A DNA stretch of 64,000 nt from an uncultured Winogradskyella sp. (GCF_947498345.1 NZ_CANMJY010000001.1:310001-374000), one strand, 5' to 3'. Shown: positions 9,093 to 19,558, counted from the first letter of the stretch. Numbers and translations: made by a program. Notes: generated by a model not told the origin, from the sequence alone.

Positions 9093-11717
9093 TTAAAATG
9101 GGTAGTTAATTCCAATATTGTATACTGCATTTCTAAAGTTATAATCCTTAAACCATCGATTACCTTCATTTTGAGATGGGTCGTAAGTTTTAAAACCAAT
9201 ATCTAAGCGTAGTACAAAGAAATCAAAATCGTAGCGCAAACCAAAACCAGAACCAACTGCAATATCTTTAAGAGAATCTACATTTGTGAATGTAGCCGCT
9301 TCTTCTTCTACATTATCTAAAACATTCCAAATGTTACCAGCATCAATAAAAAGTGCACCTCTTAAATCTCCAAAAAGCCCAAAACGTTGCTCTGCGCTTA
9401 AGTGTATTTTAAAGTTAGCTTCGTTAAATTCGTTTGTAGTATTTGAGCTGCCAGGTCCTAAGTTATAAGCTGTCCATGCTCTGTTGTCATTTGGTCCTCC
9501 TGCAAAAAAACTTTCGGCAAAAGGAATACTGTTAGAGTTCCCGTAAGGTATTGCAATACCAGCGTAACTTCTAAAAGCAAAAACGTTATTTCTTCCTAAA
9601 CCAAAGTACTTTACATAGTCGATTTCAGTTTTAAAATACTGAGAAAAAGCTACTCCAAAGACTTCATAGTTACCATTACTATTTTTTGAAGATCCTAAAG
9701 CTCTTGAGAGTGTAGATAAAAAGTTGCCAGCCAACTCCACACGCCATTTAAATATCGAAAAATCGTTATCAAATATATTAGTGCGTTTATCTTTTTTATA
9801 ATCAAAACTGGTCGAAAAAATAAGGTTATTTTCAGTGAGTCGTTCTTTACGCTCGTCAATATTATTAACGGTAATAAAATCATCGTCATCAGATGTTAAA
9901 CTTGTATTACCTGCTAATACATCGTCAATAAATGTATCAGCCGGTCCAAATGAGTTTGATGGGTTTTCCAAGCTTTCGTCAGAGTCAATATAACCTATAT
10001 CTCTAGCTATATTATCTAGCCTTCTAAAAGAATTAGAATAAACACCGAAATAGTTACTGGTGTTGAGGTTTTTTACAAACTGAACGTTGAAAAACTCTAG
10101 AGTATTTGTAACCGTTTTTGAAGGAAACCAATTATAACTTAAGAGTCCTGAAAGTGTTTGCTTATCTAATCCAATGTTTTGCTGACTTGTAGTAGAAAGG
10201 TTAATTGCTGTACTTGGAGACATATATTTTGGGATGATACTATCGGTTTTAAAAGGCGTAAATAAACGCGGAATGGTTAACCTTATGTTGCCTCCAAATT
10301 CGTTAATATCAAAAAACGTATCTTCAGTATCACCTCCATCCTCAGATGCACCAATAGCAGCAATACCACTGAGTTCTAAAGTTTCTGCGCCCCTAAAGAC
10401 GTTTCTTATTTTTAGGCCTGTACCAAATGAAAATCCCACCTTTTGAATATTGCTCTGACTCACATCCAAATCAAAACTCAGTTGATATTTTTTTCTTGGC
10501 TCTAAGAAGATATTTGCAGTCAATGTAGTATCTATTTCGTTTTCTTGATAGATAATACGGGGATACCTAAACATTTGAAGATCATTTAAGTAACGCGATG
10601 TTCTGCTTCGTGCTAAATCACTATACTTATCACCTTTATTAATAAAAACCGCATCTGTAAGTGCTTTAGGTCTAAACTTCAATTTATCCTTACTGTATAG
10701 ATTGTAATCTTTGTAGATAGTTGTATCTGATATAGTTTTAAATTGGTTTTCAAAATTGTTATCTGTAAAGATATTGATCTCCTTTATTCTATATGTCTTG
10801 AATGGAACCGTTGCTGTTGAATCCTCTCCTCTTATAGAACGGTTTGCAATAATCAATTCCGTATTTACTTTAGAGTTTGTTCCAATAGTATCTGTAACAA
10901 AACTGATATATTCTTGCCCAAAATGATAAAACCCGTTATTGCGCAAATAATTGGTAATACGTTCGCGTTCTTTTTCGTAATTAGTAACATCATATTGTTC
11001 TCCTTTTTTTAATAAGGATTTTCTACTAAATCTACTGTAAAGTGAATCTATTGCAGGGCTACTGATGATAGGTTTTATAGAGTCTAATATAAAAGGCTGA
11101 TTTTTTGTCACTTTATAGGTGACCTTAGCCCGTTTATTACTGTCGCGTTCAATATTATATTCTACTTTGTTTTTTAACCAACCTCTGGACTTATAATAAT
11201 TTCTTAGTGATATTACCGTTTTTTTAGTTTTACTCTCATCTAATATTGTTGGTGCTTCGCCTGTACGTTTTAGCCAACTATTAAAGTTGCGTTTAGATTG
11301 TATGTATTTATCAAATTGTTTTTTAGATAATAAACCTGTTTTGCGTTTAACTTTAGTACTATCGCTTAATATGTTAACGTTTATAATAGAGTCTATATTT
11401 GGTCGTGCTAAATTGTAAACATGTAACCTCAAAGGAAAACCAAAAAAGCCTTCCATACCAAGATTGGTCTTTTGGATGATAATATTATTTATACGCTCTT
11501 CTTTCTTAACTTTGCCATCTTCTATAATAGTATTCTTAGTAATTAAATGTTCGTTGGATTTAACACGTTTTACGACGTTACAAGAAAACAGAAGCAAAAC
11601 AATACTAGAAAAAAACAACACTTTACAAGCTGGCTTGTAGTTCTGTATTAATAATAACGTACGTTGTTTCAGCTTCAAATGTTGTTTTGTTTTTTTGATA
11701 TTACTGGTGATAAACAA
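9093..11717 (-). CDS. tamL: TamL-type BamA/Omp85-family outer-membrane lipoprotein
   Basis: Lipobox LLLFSC, POTRA-like N-terminal half, C-terminal Omp85 barrel with AGGPNDNRAWTAYNLGPGS and terminal NIGINYPF. Genomic context beside a TrmH-like methyltransferase. Confidence 0.85.
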   Translation of the reverse strand: MFITSNIKKTKQHLKLKQRTLLLIQNYKPACKVLFFSSIVLLLFSCNVVKRVKSNEHLITKNTIIEDGKVKKEERINNIIIQKTNLGMEGFFGFPLRLHVYNLARPNIDSIINVNILSDSTKVKRKTGLLSKKQFDKYIQSKRNFNSWLKRTGEAPTILDESKTKKTVISLRNYYKSRGWLKNKVEYNIERDSNKRAKVTYKVTKNQPFILDSIKPIISSPAIDSLYSRFSRKSLLKKGEQYDVTNYEKERERITNYLRNNGFYHFGQEYISFVTDTIGTNSKVNTELIIANRSIRGEDSTATVPFKTYRIKEINIFTDNNFENQFKTISDTTIYKDYNLYSKDKLKFRPKALTDAVFINKGDKYSDLARSRTSRYLNDLQMFRYPRIIYQENEIDTTLTANIFLEPRKKYQLSFDLDVSQSNIQKVGFSFGTGLKIRNVFRGAETLELSGIAAIGASEDGGDTEDTFFDINEFGGNIRLTIPRLFTPFKTDSIIPKYMSPSTAINLSTTSQQNIGLDKQTLSGLLSYNWFPSKTVTNTLEFFNVQFVKNLNTSNYFGVYSNSFRRLDNIARDIGYIDSDESLENPSNSFGPADTFIDDVLAGNTSLTSDDDDFITVNNIDERKERLTENNLIFSTSFDYKKDKRTNIFDNDFSIFKWRVELAGNFLSTLSRALGSSKNSNGNYEVFGVAFSQYFKTEIDYVKYFGLGRNNVFAFRSYAGIAIPYGNSNSIPFAESFFAGGPNDNRAWTAYNLGPGSSNTTNEFNEANFKIHLSAEQRFGLFGDLRGALFIDAGNIWNVLDNVEEEAATFTNVDSLKDIAVGSGFGLRYDFDFFVLRLDIGFKTYDPSQNEGNRWFKDYNFRNAVYNIGINYPF

Positions 11718-11775
11718 AAATTAGTCCAAAAAAGGTTTACTTTGTAATAACTCTAACAAATGTAAAGACATTTTA

Positions 11776-12510
11776 ATGGTTACAAAGCATCAAATAAAGT
11801 TAATTAAAAGTTTAGCACAAAAAAAATATAGACAACAATTAGGACTATTTACTGTTGAAGGCATTAAGGGAATTGAAGAGTTTTTAAATTCAAACTTTCA
11901 GCTTGAAAATCTATTTACAACGAAGCCAGTTTTTGATGCTCCGAGTAATTTGACCACCAAAATTTCGGAAACAGAACTTAAAAAAATATCATCTCTTAAA
12001 AACCCAAACACTGCAATCGCGATTTTTAAAATTCCTAAAGAAGTAAAAGTAGATTATAAAGGTTTAGTCATCGTTTTAGATGCTGTTAGAGATCCTGGAA
12101 ATTTGGGTACTATAATTCGATTATGTGATTGGTATGGTGTAAAAAACTTAGTCTGCAGTTCTAACACTGTAGATTGTTATAATTCTAAAGTTGTACAAGC
12201 TACTATGGGCTCGTTAACACGTGTCAATATTGAGTATACAGATTTAGAGGCTTACCTTAAAGCTAGTCCTTGTAAAGTCTTTGGAACATTTATGGAAGGT
12301 GAAAATATTTATAGATTAGAGTTGCCGGCTGAAGGGGTTATAGTTTTAGGTAACGAAGCCAATGGAATTTCTAAACCTATAAAGAAATTTTTAGATAAAA
12401 AGGTGTCAATCCCACAATTTGGTGAGTTTAGAAAAACGGAAAGTCTTAATGTTGCAAATGCAGCTGCTATTGTATTAAGCGAATTTAAAAGACGTACTAT
12501 TGAAATGTAA
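11776..12510 (+). CDS. TrmH/SpoU-family RNA methyltransferase
   Basis: VLDAVRDPGNLGTIIRLCDWYG, IVLGNEANGIS and FRKTESLNVANAAAIVLSEF motifs. Confidence 0.93.
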   Translation: MVTKHQIKLIKSLAQKKYRQQLGLFTVEGIKGIEEFLNSNFQLENLFTTKPVFDAPSNLTTKISETELKKISSLKNPNTAIAIFKIPKEVKVDYKGLVIVLDAVRDPGNLGTIIRLCDWYGVKNLVCSSNTVDCYNSKVVQATMGSLTRVNIEYTDLEAYLKASPCKVFGTFMEGENIYRLELPAEGVIVLGNEANGISKPIKKFLDKKVSIPQFGEFRKTESLNVANAAAIVLSEFKRRTIEM

Positions 12511-13213
12511 AATTAATAAAAATGCCTCTGGTTTGCATTTTTGCCACATTACCAGTCCATGGACTATTCGGGTCTGCATCTCTTACAATTTCGTCATTCA
12601 TAGCAAAAACTCCACGAATGGAGGGTGTAAATTTAAAATAGAGTAAATAGAGGTCTATACCAAATCCAATTTCGTAGAAATAAGTATTTTTTTTCATTCT
12701 AAATTCACCAGCACTATTGTCATCAGGATTATCTTGATTACTAGAGAGGTTTAATGCTGTAGAAATACCACCTATTATAAAAGGTTTAAAGTTATTGATA
12801 CGTTTAGTTGAAATTTTTAATAGCAAAGGGATATGGATATATGTAGATTTCACCTCTCTTAATAAATCAGAGTCATTAAAATCTGTGCCAGCAAAATAAC
12901 TCTCATCATACCTTAGGTTTCTAGTGGTAAAGAAAACACCAGGTTCTAATCGCAGATTCATATAGTCATTAATGCGCATATCTCCAACTAGTCCTAAATG
13001 AAACCCAAAGGTTTTATCTACAAGAATATCTTTGAGGTCTTCGTTGTAATTAAATTTAAAATCGTACTGATTAAAACCTAAAAAATAACCCCAAGTCAAA
13101 AACTTTTGATCTATATTATCAATATTATTGGCTACTCTTTCTTTGGTAAACAATTGAGCAGAGACGTTTTGAAACGCTAATAAAAGTACTATGACAATTA
13201 CTATTTTCTTCAT
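12497..13213 (-). CDS. porT: PorT-family outer-membrane beta-barrel protein (type IX secretion)
   Basis: Signal peptide, beta-barrel pattern; sits directly after ubiE, the usual position of porT in Bacteroidota. Confidence 0.8.
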   Translation of the reverse strand: MKKIVIVIVLLLAFQNVSAQLFTKERVANNIDNIDQKFLTWGYFLGFNQYDFKFNYNEDLKDILVDKTFGFHLGLVGDMRINDYMNLRLEPGVFFTTRNLRYDESYFAGTDFNDSDLLREVKSTYIHIPLLLKISTKRINNFKPFIIGGISTALNLSSNQDNPDDNSAGEFRMKKNTYFYEIGFGIDLYLLYFKFTPSIRGVFAMNDEIVRDADPNSPWTGNVAKMQTRGIFINFTFQ

Positions 13214-13214
13214 A

Positions 13215-13946
13215 TTATGCTTTAGATGCGGTATAAATAGTTGCTACTCCCATGGTTTGTGGCTGGTCCTCGACATTAATAAACCCAATTTTTCTTAAAA
13301 TATTGTTTAATGCTTCGCCATAAGGAAAAACTGAGGCTGATTCGCTTAAGTACCTGTAGGCTATTCTATCTTTAGAAAATAATTTCCCAATAGTAGGCAA
13401 AACAAACTTGCAATGAAGCCTATAACCAAACTTATAGATAGGATTAGTTGGTACAGAGGTTTCAAGAATAACAAACATACCATTAGGTTTTAAAACTCTT
13501 AGAATTTCGGTTAATCCTTTTTCTAAATTTTCAAAATTCCTTACACCAAAGGCTACGGTAATGGCGTCAAAAGTATTGTCTTCAAAAGGTAAGTCTTCAG
13601 AGTCACCAATAACCATTGAAATAACACCATCTAGGTTTTTGGATTTTATTTTTTTACGACCAACTTCGAGCATGCCATCACTTATATCTAAGCCTATAAT
13701 TTCCTTGGCATCGGTTTTTGTTAAACTAATTGCCAAATCACCTGTTCCAGTAGCGATATCTAAAATACTTTCAGGTTGAGTTTTAGCAATAATATCTACC
13801 ACTTTATCTCTCCATTTTACATCAATACCAAATGAAATAACACGATTTAGTCCGTCATATTCCTTAGAAATAGTATCAAACATTTTAGTTACCTGATCCT
13901 TTTTTGAGGCTTCACTTCCTTTATATGGTTTTACCTTTTCGGTCAT
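13215..13946 (-). CDS. ubiE: Demethylmenaquinone / 2-methoxy-6-polyprenyl-1,4-benzoquinol methylase
   Basis: [55 protein letters not shown]. Confidence 0.96.
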   Translation of the reverse strand: MTEKVKPYKGSEASKKDQVTKMFDTISKEYDGLNRVISFGIDVKWRDKVVDIIAKTQPESILDIATGTGDLAISLTKTDAKEIIGLDISDGMLEVGRKKIKSKNLDGVISMVIGDSEDLPFEDNTFDAITVAFGVRNFENLEKGLTEILRVLKPNGMFVILETSVPTNPIYKFGYRLHCKFVLPTIGKLFSKDRIAYRYLSESASVFPYGEALNNILRKIGFINVEDQPQTMGVATIYTASKA

Positions 13947-14002
13947 TAAAATTTTTTGGCAAATATATGGATAAGTTGTAAGTGTTACTAAAGTTATAAG
14001 TC

Positions 14003-14073
14003 ATAAGTACTTAAAGTTGTAAGTTGTTAGTTATTGATTGTAATTTTAAATCTTTACAACTTTAAGTACTTAT
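14003..14073. repeat. 20-bp perfect inverted repeat (31-nt loop) in the ubiE/trkA intergenic region
   Basis: ATAAGTACTTAAAGTTGTAA (14003-14022) is the exact reverse complement of TTACAACTTTAAGTACTTAT (14054-14073). Confidence 0.9.
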
Positions 14074-14076
14074 AAC

Positions 14077-14084
14077 TATATTTG
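14077..14084 (+). promoter_or_regulatory. Bacteroidota -7 promoter element (TAnnTTTG) for trkA
   Basis: TATATTTG 24 nt upstream of the trkA ATG. Confidence 0.6.
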
Positions 14085-14107
14085 CATGTTTATTTCAACA
14101 ATTCACG

Positions 14108-15457
14108 ATGAAAATAATTATCGCAGGTGCAGGAGAGGTAGGATTTCATTTAGCAAAATTATTATCCTACGAGTCGCAAGAGATAACTCTAATTGATACA
14201 ACTAAAGATAGTCTTTCTTATGCTGGAGAGCATTTAGATATAAAGACCATAAAAGGAGATGCTACATCTATTGCTATACTTAGAGAGGCACGTATTGATA
14301 CAGCAGCACTTTTTATAGCTGTCACCTCTTCTGAGACTACTAATATTACAGCGAGTGTTTTAGCAAAACAGCTTGGTGCTCAGCGTACTATTGCTCGTAT
14401 TTCTAATACGGAATTTATTGACGAAAAGGAAACTATAGGATTTTCGCAGTTTGGAATTGATGAACTAATTTCACCAGAATCTTTAGCAGCATCAGAAATT
14501 GAGTTATTACTCAACCAATATGGATTTAATGATACGTACGAGTTTGAAGAAGGTGCACTTACTATGCTGGGATTACGTCTATCCAGAACAGCTACTTTTG
14601 TAGGTAAAACGGTTAAGGAAGCTGCAGAACTATATTCAGAATTACATTTTATACCAATCGCCATTCAGCGTTATGCTACGCAATATACCATTATTCCAAG
14701 GGGAGATACACAATTTAAGGAAGGTGATAAAGTGGTGTTTATGACCTCAAAAGGAGGTGATGCAGAATTATTTGAACTCTCAGGTAAAGTAAAAGCTGAA
14801 ATTAAGAATGTAATGATTCTTGGTGGTAGTAAAATTGGTTATAAAACCGCTCGAGATCTATGCGAAAGTAAATTCAATGTAAAGTTGGTTGAGAGTAAAA
14901 AACCTATAGCCGAGGATCTTGCCGATCGTTTGCCAAATGCTTTGGTGATTTGTGGTGATGGTAGAAATGTTGAGATTTTACAAGAAGAGCATATCTCCGA
15001 AATGGATGCCTTTATTTCGGTAACAGGTAATTCTGAAACCAATATTATGTCGTGTCTTTTGGCAAAATCTAAAGGTGTGAAGAAGACCATTGCTTTGGTA
15101 GAGAATATGGATTATTACCAGCTATCTCAGTCTATTGGTATTGATACACTTATCAATAAAAAACTATTGGCAGCTAATAATATCTTTAGATATATTAGAA
15201 AAGGTGAAGTGGTAGCTATGACCAAATTAACCAATATGAATGCCGAACTTTTAGAGTTTGTGGTAAAGCCAAATTCTAAAATAACAAATAAACTTATTAA
15301 AGATTTGAACTTTCCAAGATCGGCCATTTTCGGAGGTGTAATAAGAGAAGGAAAAGGTATGATTCCACTTGGAAGTTTTAAAATTGAAGCAGGTGACCGT
15401 GTTGTTGTTTGTTGTTTACCACGTTCAATTTCTGAAGTAGAAGCATTTTTCTCATAA
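14108..15457 (+). CDS. trkA: Trk system K+ transporter peripheral NAD-binding protein
   Basis: Two Rossmann RCK-N domains (MKIIIAGAGEVGFHLAKLL; NVMILGGSKIGYKTAR) and TrkA-C domains; adjacent to trkH. Confidence 0.96.
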   Translation: MKIIIAGAGEVGFHLAKLLSYESQEITLIDTTKDSLSYAGEHLDIKTIKGDATSIAILREARIDTAALFIAVTSSETTNITASVLAKQLGAQRTIARISNTEFIDEKETIGFSQFGIDELISPESLAASEIELLLNQYGFNDTYEFEEGALTMLGLRLSRTATFVGKTVKEAAELYSELHFIPIAIQRYATQYTIIPRGDTQFKEGDKVVFMTSKGGDAELFELSGKVKAEIKNVMILGGSKIGYKTARDLCESKFNVKLVESKKPIAEDLADRLPNALVICGDGRNVEILQEEHISEMDAFISVTGNSETNIMSCLLAKSKGVKKTIALVENMDYYQLSQSIGIDTLINKKLLAANNIFRYIRKGEVVAMTKLTNMNAELLEFVVKPNSKITNKLIKDLNFPRSAIFGGVIREGKGMIPLGSFKIEAGDRVVVCCLPRSISEVEAFFS

Positions 15458-15460
15458 GCT

Positions 15461-16963
15461 ATGTCTGCAATGAAGCTTAATTATAAAATCATTTTCCATT
15501 TTTTTGGATTGCTACTATTGTTTAATGGTGGTTTTATGATGGTTGCCACATTAATAAGTCTAATTTATAAAGACGGTGTTACGTTAGAATTATTTTTAGC
15601 GGGTTTAGCTACATTGATACTAGGTGGTATTGCAATGTATGGCACTAAAAAGCATAGAAAAGAAATGAACAAACGCGAAGGTTATATTGTAGTAGCCTTT
15701 GGTTGGATTGTAATGTCGCTTACAGGGACATTACCTTATTTAGCAACAGAAGCAATTCCTTCATTTACAAATGCTTTTTTTGAAACCATGTCTGGTTACA
15801 CTACTACGGGAGCCAGCATTTTAAACGATATTGAAATATTGCCAGAAGGTGTACTGTTTTGGAGAAGTACAACGCATTGGATAGGTGGTATGGGAATTAT
15901 TGTTCTTGCTATTGCTATCTTACCTTTGCTTGGAGTAGGTGGTATGCAGTTATTTGCAGCCGAAGCTCCTGGTCCAGGTGGAGATAAGCTTCATCCAAGA
16001 ATTACTGACACAGCAAAACGTTTATGGTTAATCTATTTTGGATATACTATTGCGGAAACCCTATTGCTTCAAATAGCAGGAATGTCATTTTTTGATGCTA
16101 TTAACCATGCGTTAAGTACTTTATCTACCGGAGGCTTTTCTACCAAAAATGCAAGTATTGCCCATTGGAATGATAGCCCAGCTATACAATATATTATCAT
16201 CTTTTTTATGTTTTTAGCAGGTACTAATTTTGTACTGAGTTACTACCTTTTTAAAGGTAATGTTGTTAAAATTGTAAAAGACGACGAGTTTAAACTTTAC
16301 TTTAGGTTTATTGCCGCATTTACCATTATCGCAGCACTTTTAATTTATTTTAAAGCCGATGTATCTCAATCTTCGATTGCTCATCCCATGGTATTAGGAG
16401 AAGGGGAAAGTGCTATAAGACATGGTCTGTTTCAAGTCTTAGCTATAGTTACTACTACGGGTTTTGTAACGGCAGATTATACTTTATGGACACCATTTTT
16501 AACGGTCTTTTTCTTTGGCTTAATGTTTTTAGGTGGATCTGCTGGTAGTACATCTGGAGGTGTAAAGGTAGTACGCCATTTGATATTGATAAAAAACGGT
16601 TTCTTAGAGTTTAAACGTGCTTTGCATCCTAATGCGATATTACCAGTTCGATATAATACCAAATCAATTTCAAAGGATATCGTATTTAATATATTAGGTT
16701 TCTTTATTCTATATATGCTATCCTTTATTATTGGGGCTTTGGTGTTTTCTATGTTCAATATAGATTTTGAATCCGCTATAGGGCTTTCTGCTTCAAGTTT
16801 AGGGAACGTGGGACCAGCTCTTGGTGATTTTGGACCTGTAAATAATTATGCGACATTGCCAACTTTAGGAAAATGGTGGTCGTCTTTTTTAATGCTTATT
16901 GGTAGATTAGAATTATTTACAGTACTCATATTATTGACTCCTTTCTTTTGGAGAAATAGATAG
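15461..16963 (+). CDS. trkH: TrkH-family potassium uptake protein
   Basis: MSGYTTTGASIL, LSTLSTGGFSTKN, GGSAGSTSGGVKVVR selectivity-filter-like loops. Confidence 0.96.
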   Translation: MSAMKLNYKIIFHFFGLLLLFNGGFMMVATLISLIYKDGVTLELFLAGLATLILGGIAMYGTKKHRKEMNKREGYIVVAFGWIVMSLTGTLPYLATEAIPSFTNAFFETMSGYTTTGASILNDIEILPEGVLFWRSTTHWIGGMGIIVLAIAILPLLGVGGMQLFAAEAPGPGGDKLHPRITDTAKRLWLIYFGYTIAETLLLQIAGMSFFDAINHALSTLSTGGFSTKNASIAHWNDSPAIQYIIIFFMFLAGTNFVLSYYLFKGNVVKIVKDDEFKLYFRFIAAFTIIAALLIYFKADVSQSSIAHPMVLGEGESAIRHGLFQVLAIVTTTGFVTADYTLWTPFLTVFFFGLMFLGGSAGSTSGGVKVVRHLILIKNGFLEFKRALHPNAILPVRYNTKSISKDIVFNILGFFILYMLSFIIGALVFSMFNIDFESAIGLSASSLGNVGPALGDFGPVNNYATLPTLGKWWSSFLMLIGRLELFTVLILLTPFFWRNR

Positions 16964-17016
16964 CTGCAATATTTTTTTTGTATAAATCGTTATTTTAGTA
17001 CGTAACCTAGTTTTTT

Positions 17017-17583
17017 ATGCAAAAGAGAAAGATATATTCAATTCTATATAGTTTTATAATATTAATGATAACATCTTGTGTTAAAGATGTTGATTTTGAT
17101 CAAGCTGATGATTTTTCATTAACTCCAGTTTTAGCAGCTAGTGTGGTATACACTAATGTTGAAGCATCTCGTTTTTCTGAAAACGGAATGGAGCTAGAAA
17201 CGGTTAGCGATACTATAGCAAACATAGAAATCTTTACAGATGACTTTGTTATAGACAACTTAGTAAAGGCAGAACTGATTTTTGAAGCTACAAATTCTAT
17301 CAATCGAACCTTTGGTTTACAAGTCGATTTTTTGAATGAAATAGATGAAATTCAGCATTCATTTTTATTTGATGCCTCCCCTTCTCCTTTAGGTGATGAG
17401 GTATTGACTGAATATATAGAGGTGTTTGAAGATGTTACTCTCGAAGCACTTAAAATGACCAGAAAAATGATAATTACTTTGAGGCTTTACCCAAGCAATG
17501 ACGGATCATCTTTAGATGAGGACTCTGCAGGCGAGATTGGATTAAAATCCAGAGGTACTTTTTATCTTAACCTAAGCCTATAG
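17017..17583 (+). CDS. Hypothetical lipoprotein
   Basis: Lipobox LMITSC; 3 bp upstream of the DUF5723-like gene. Confidence 0.7.
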   Translation: MQKRKIYSILYSFIILMITSCVKDVDFDQADDFSLTPVLAASVVYTNVEASRFSENGMELETVSDTIANIEIFTDDFVIDNLVKAELIFEATNSINRTFGLQVDFLNEIDEIQHSFLFDASPSPLGDEVLTEYIEVFEDVTLEALKMTRKMIITLRLYPSNDGSSLDEDSAGEIGLKSRGTFYLNLSL

Positions 17584-17586
17584 TAT

Positions 17587-19014
17587 ATGTTTGGCAATAG
17601 GCTAATTTATATAATCCTGATATTTGCCATGCATTATTCTTTTACTCAGAATAAACAACTTTTATTTGGGTTTAATGATATTCCGCAATCAGTTATGGTT
17701 AATCCTAGCACTACACTAGACAACAATTGGTTTGTGGGTTTTCCCTTATTATCTCATTTTCATGTAAATTTTGGCTCCTCAGGTATGAGTGCTTTTGATC
17801 TTTTTGCAGATGATGGAAGAGATTTTAATTCTAAGTTGCAAAGCCTTATTTTTCGGTTAGATGATAACGACTTTTTTACAGCAACTCAAAGTTTAGATGT
17901 GTTTTCTGGAGGATTTGCTTTTGGAAAGGGTATAGAAAAAGACAGGTATTTATCTTTTGGTATGTATATAGAAACAGATGTTATTGCTTATTATCCAAAA
18001 GATTATGCCATTTTAGCTTATGAAGGTAATGCTTCAAATATTGGGCGTGTATTTGATTTGAGTGACTTAAATGTAAGAGGGGAAGTAGTTTCTGTCTTTC
18101 ATGTAGGAATAACGAAGAAAGTAAATAATAAACTTACTGTCGGAGCAAGAGGGAAAATTTATTCTAGTATTTTCAATATCAATTCAACAGAAAATAGAGG
18201 AACGTTTACTACCCAAGTAGGGCAAAACAATTTGCTTAGTCATACTTTTAATTTAGACCTTTCTGTTAACACTTCTGGTATAGGTAGCCTTATAGATGAT
18301 GATAATTCTGATATTTCTAATGATATAAAAACATTGAGAAGACGGTTACTTTTCGGTGGTAATTTAGGCTTGGGATTAGATTTTGGGTTTACATATGAAG
18401 CTTCAGAGCAACTAGTATTTGAAGGTAGTCTATTGGATTTTGGGTTTATTAGACATAACAAAGATTTAGAAAATTACTCACTCAGTGGTAGTTATGTGTA
18501 TGAAGGGATAAATCCACTTTTTCCAGAGATGCCCGATGGACAAACTGCTGAAGACTATTGGGATGAGGTTGCTGATAATTTCGAGGAATTATTTGAAGTT
18601 GATTCTACAAAAACAAAATATACAACATGGCGACCTGTAAAGCTTAATGCTGCCGTGAGGTATAAATTTGGCAAGAAAAATAGTAAAGACTGTAATTGTC
18701 TTGCTGAAGATGGCGGCTATTTAAATGCTGTTGGCGCTCAGTTGTATGCAATAAAAAGACCTAAAGCACCACAATTAGCTTTAACAGCATTTTACTACAG
18801 AAGGGTTTTTAATGATCTAAGCGTTAAAGCAACTTATACTATAGATTCTTTTTCATTTACTAATATGGGTTTTGGTCTTTCAACAGATATAGGACCTTTA
18901 AATTTTTATCTTTTAGCAGATAATTTGTTAGAATACCAAAATATAGCAAAAGCACAGAGTGCTTCACTTCAATTTGGACTTAATTTGGTGTTTGGGAAAG
19001 GTCAAAAACAATAA
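17587..19014 (+). CDS. DUF5723-like outer-membrane protein
   Basis: Signal peptide; LFGFNDIPQSVMVNPSTTLDNNWFVGFPLLSHFHVNFGSSG N-terminus and beta-barrel-like repeats. Confidence 0.7.
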   Translation: MFGNRLIYIILIFAMHYSFTQNKQLLFGFNDIPQSVMVNPSTTLDNNWFVGFPLLSHFHVNFGSSGMSAFDLFADDGRDFNSKLQSLIFRLDDNDFFTATQSLDVFSGGFAFGKGIEKDRYLSFGMYIETDVIAYYPKDYAILAYEGNASNIGRVFDLSDLNVRGEVVSVFHVGITKKVNNKLTVGARGKIYSSIFNINSTENRGTFTTQVGQNNLLSHTFNLDLSVNTSGIGSLIDDDNSDISNDIKTLRRRLLFGGNLGLGLDFGFTYEASEQLVFEGSLLDFGFIRHNKDLENYSLSGSYVYEGINPLFPEMPDGQTAEDYWDEVADNFEELFEVDSTKTKYTTWRPVKLNAAVRYKFGKKNSKDCNCLAEDGGYLNAVGAQLYAIKRPKAPQLALTAFYYRRVFNDLSVKATYTIDSFSFTNMGFGLSTDIGPLNFYLLADNLLEYQNIAKAQSASLQFGLNLVFGKGQKQ

Positions 19015-19179
19015 ATTTTCAACTTTTTTTATTTTATTTTAAAATTTAGCTAGCCTATAATTTTACTGATACTTTTTGATTTTAATGTCTTCGATGTTAG
19101 GCTATAGTTGCAATACAGCTTGTAACATTTTTAATTATTGCACGTCATATTAGCGTAACCAACTAAAAAAACATTAATC

Positions 19180-19428
19180 ATGGAATTAGTATTAAATCAA
19201 GAATTAGAAACTGTACCAGAACCCATTGCGGTATCTCATTACACAACCAATGGATTGTTAAATTCAAATTACAAATCTATTGTAAAGCACAACTTTAGCA
19301 AGTCAACTACAAAATCTGTATTTGGTATTAGACAACGTCTAAAGTCTTCGCAATTTAATATGGTAAATCATACAGGAATAATTTTAAAATTATCTGTTTT
19401 TGCCATGGTCCTGATCGCTATATTCTAA
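19180..19428 (+). CDS. Small single-TM protein, diverged member 1 of tandem trio
   Basis: 82 aa; basic segment HNFSKSTTKSVFGIRQRLK then C-terminal TM helix. Aligns with the core motif of the next two ORFs. Confidence 0.7.
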   Translation: MELVLNQELETVPEPIAVSHYTTNGLLNSNYKSIVKHNFSKSTTKSVFGIRQRLKSSQFNMVNHTGIILKLSVFAMVLIAIF

Positions 19429-19462
19429 TAGCATAGACTATTCACTTTTTTGATCTTTAACT

Positions 19463-19483
19463 GACACTTTTATAGTGTCTTTT
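19463..19483 (+). terminator. Weak intrinsic terminator between paralogs 1 and 2
   Basis: GACACT-tttat-AGTGTC followed by TTTT. Confidence 0.5.
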
Positions 19484-19490
19484 ATCAATA

Positions 19491-19515
19491 AGTAGCATAT
19501 TCTATATATGTTACT
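19491..19515. repeat. Short palindrome upstream of paralog 2, possible operator
   Basis: AGTAGCATAT-tctat-ATATGTTACT (one mismatch) about 44 nt before ATG 19559. Confidence 0.5.
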
Positions 19516-19558
19516 ATTATACACTATTGTCTTTACTTAACTTTAAAATGCAGAAATT

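Noticed and set aside
10234-10446. Short antisense ORF in tamL (as with those in trkA, trkH, nqrE, gpmI, pnp, pruA and others)
   Set aside because: Shadow ORFs inside strongly supported genes, with no domain or start-site signal.
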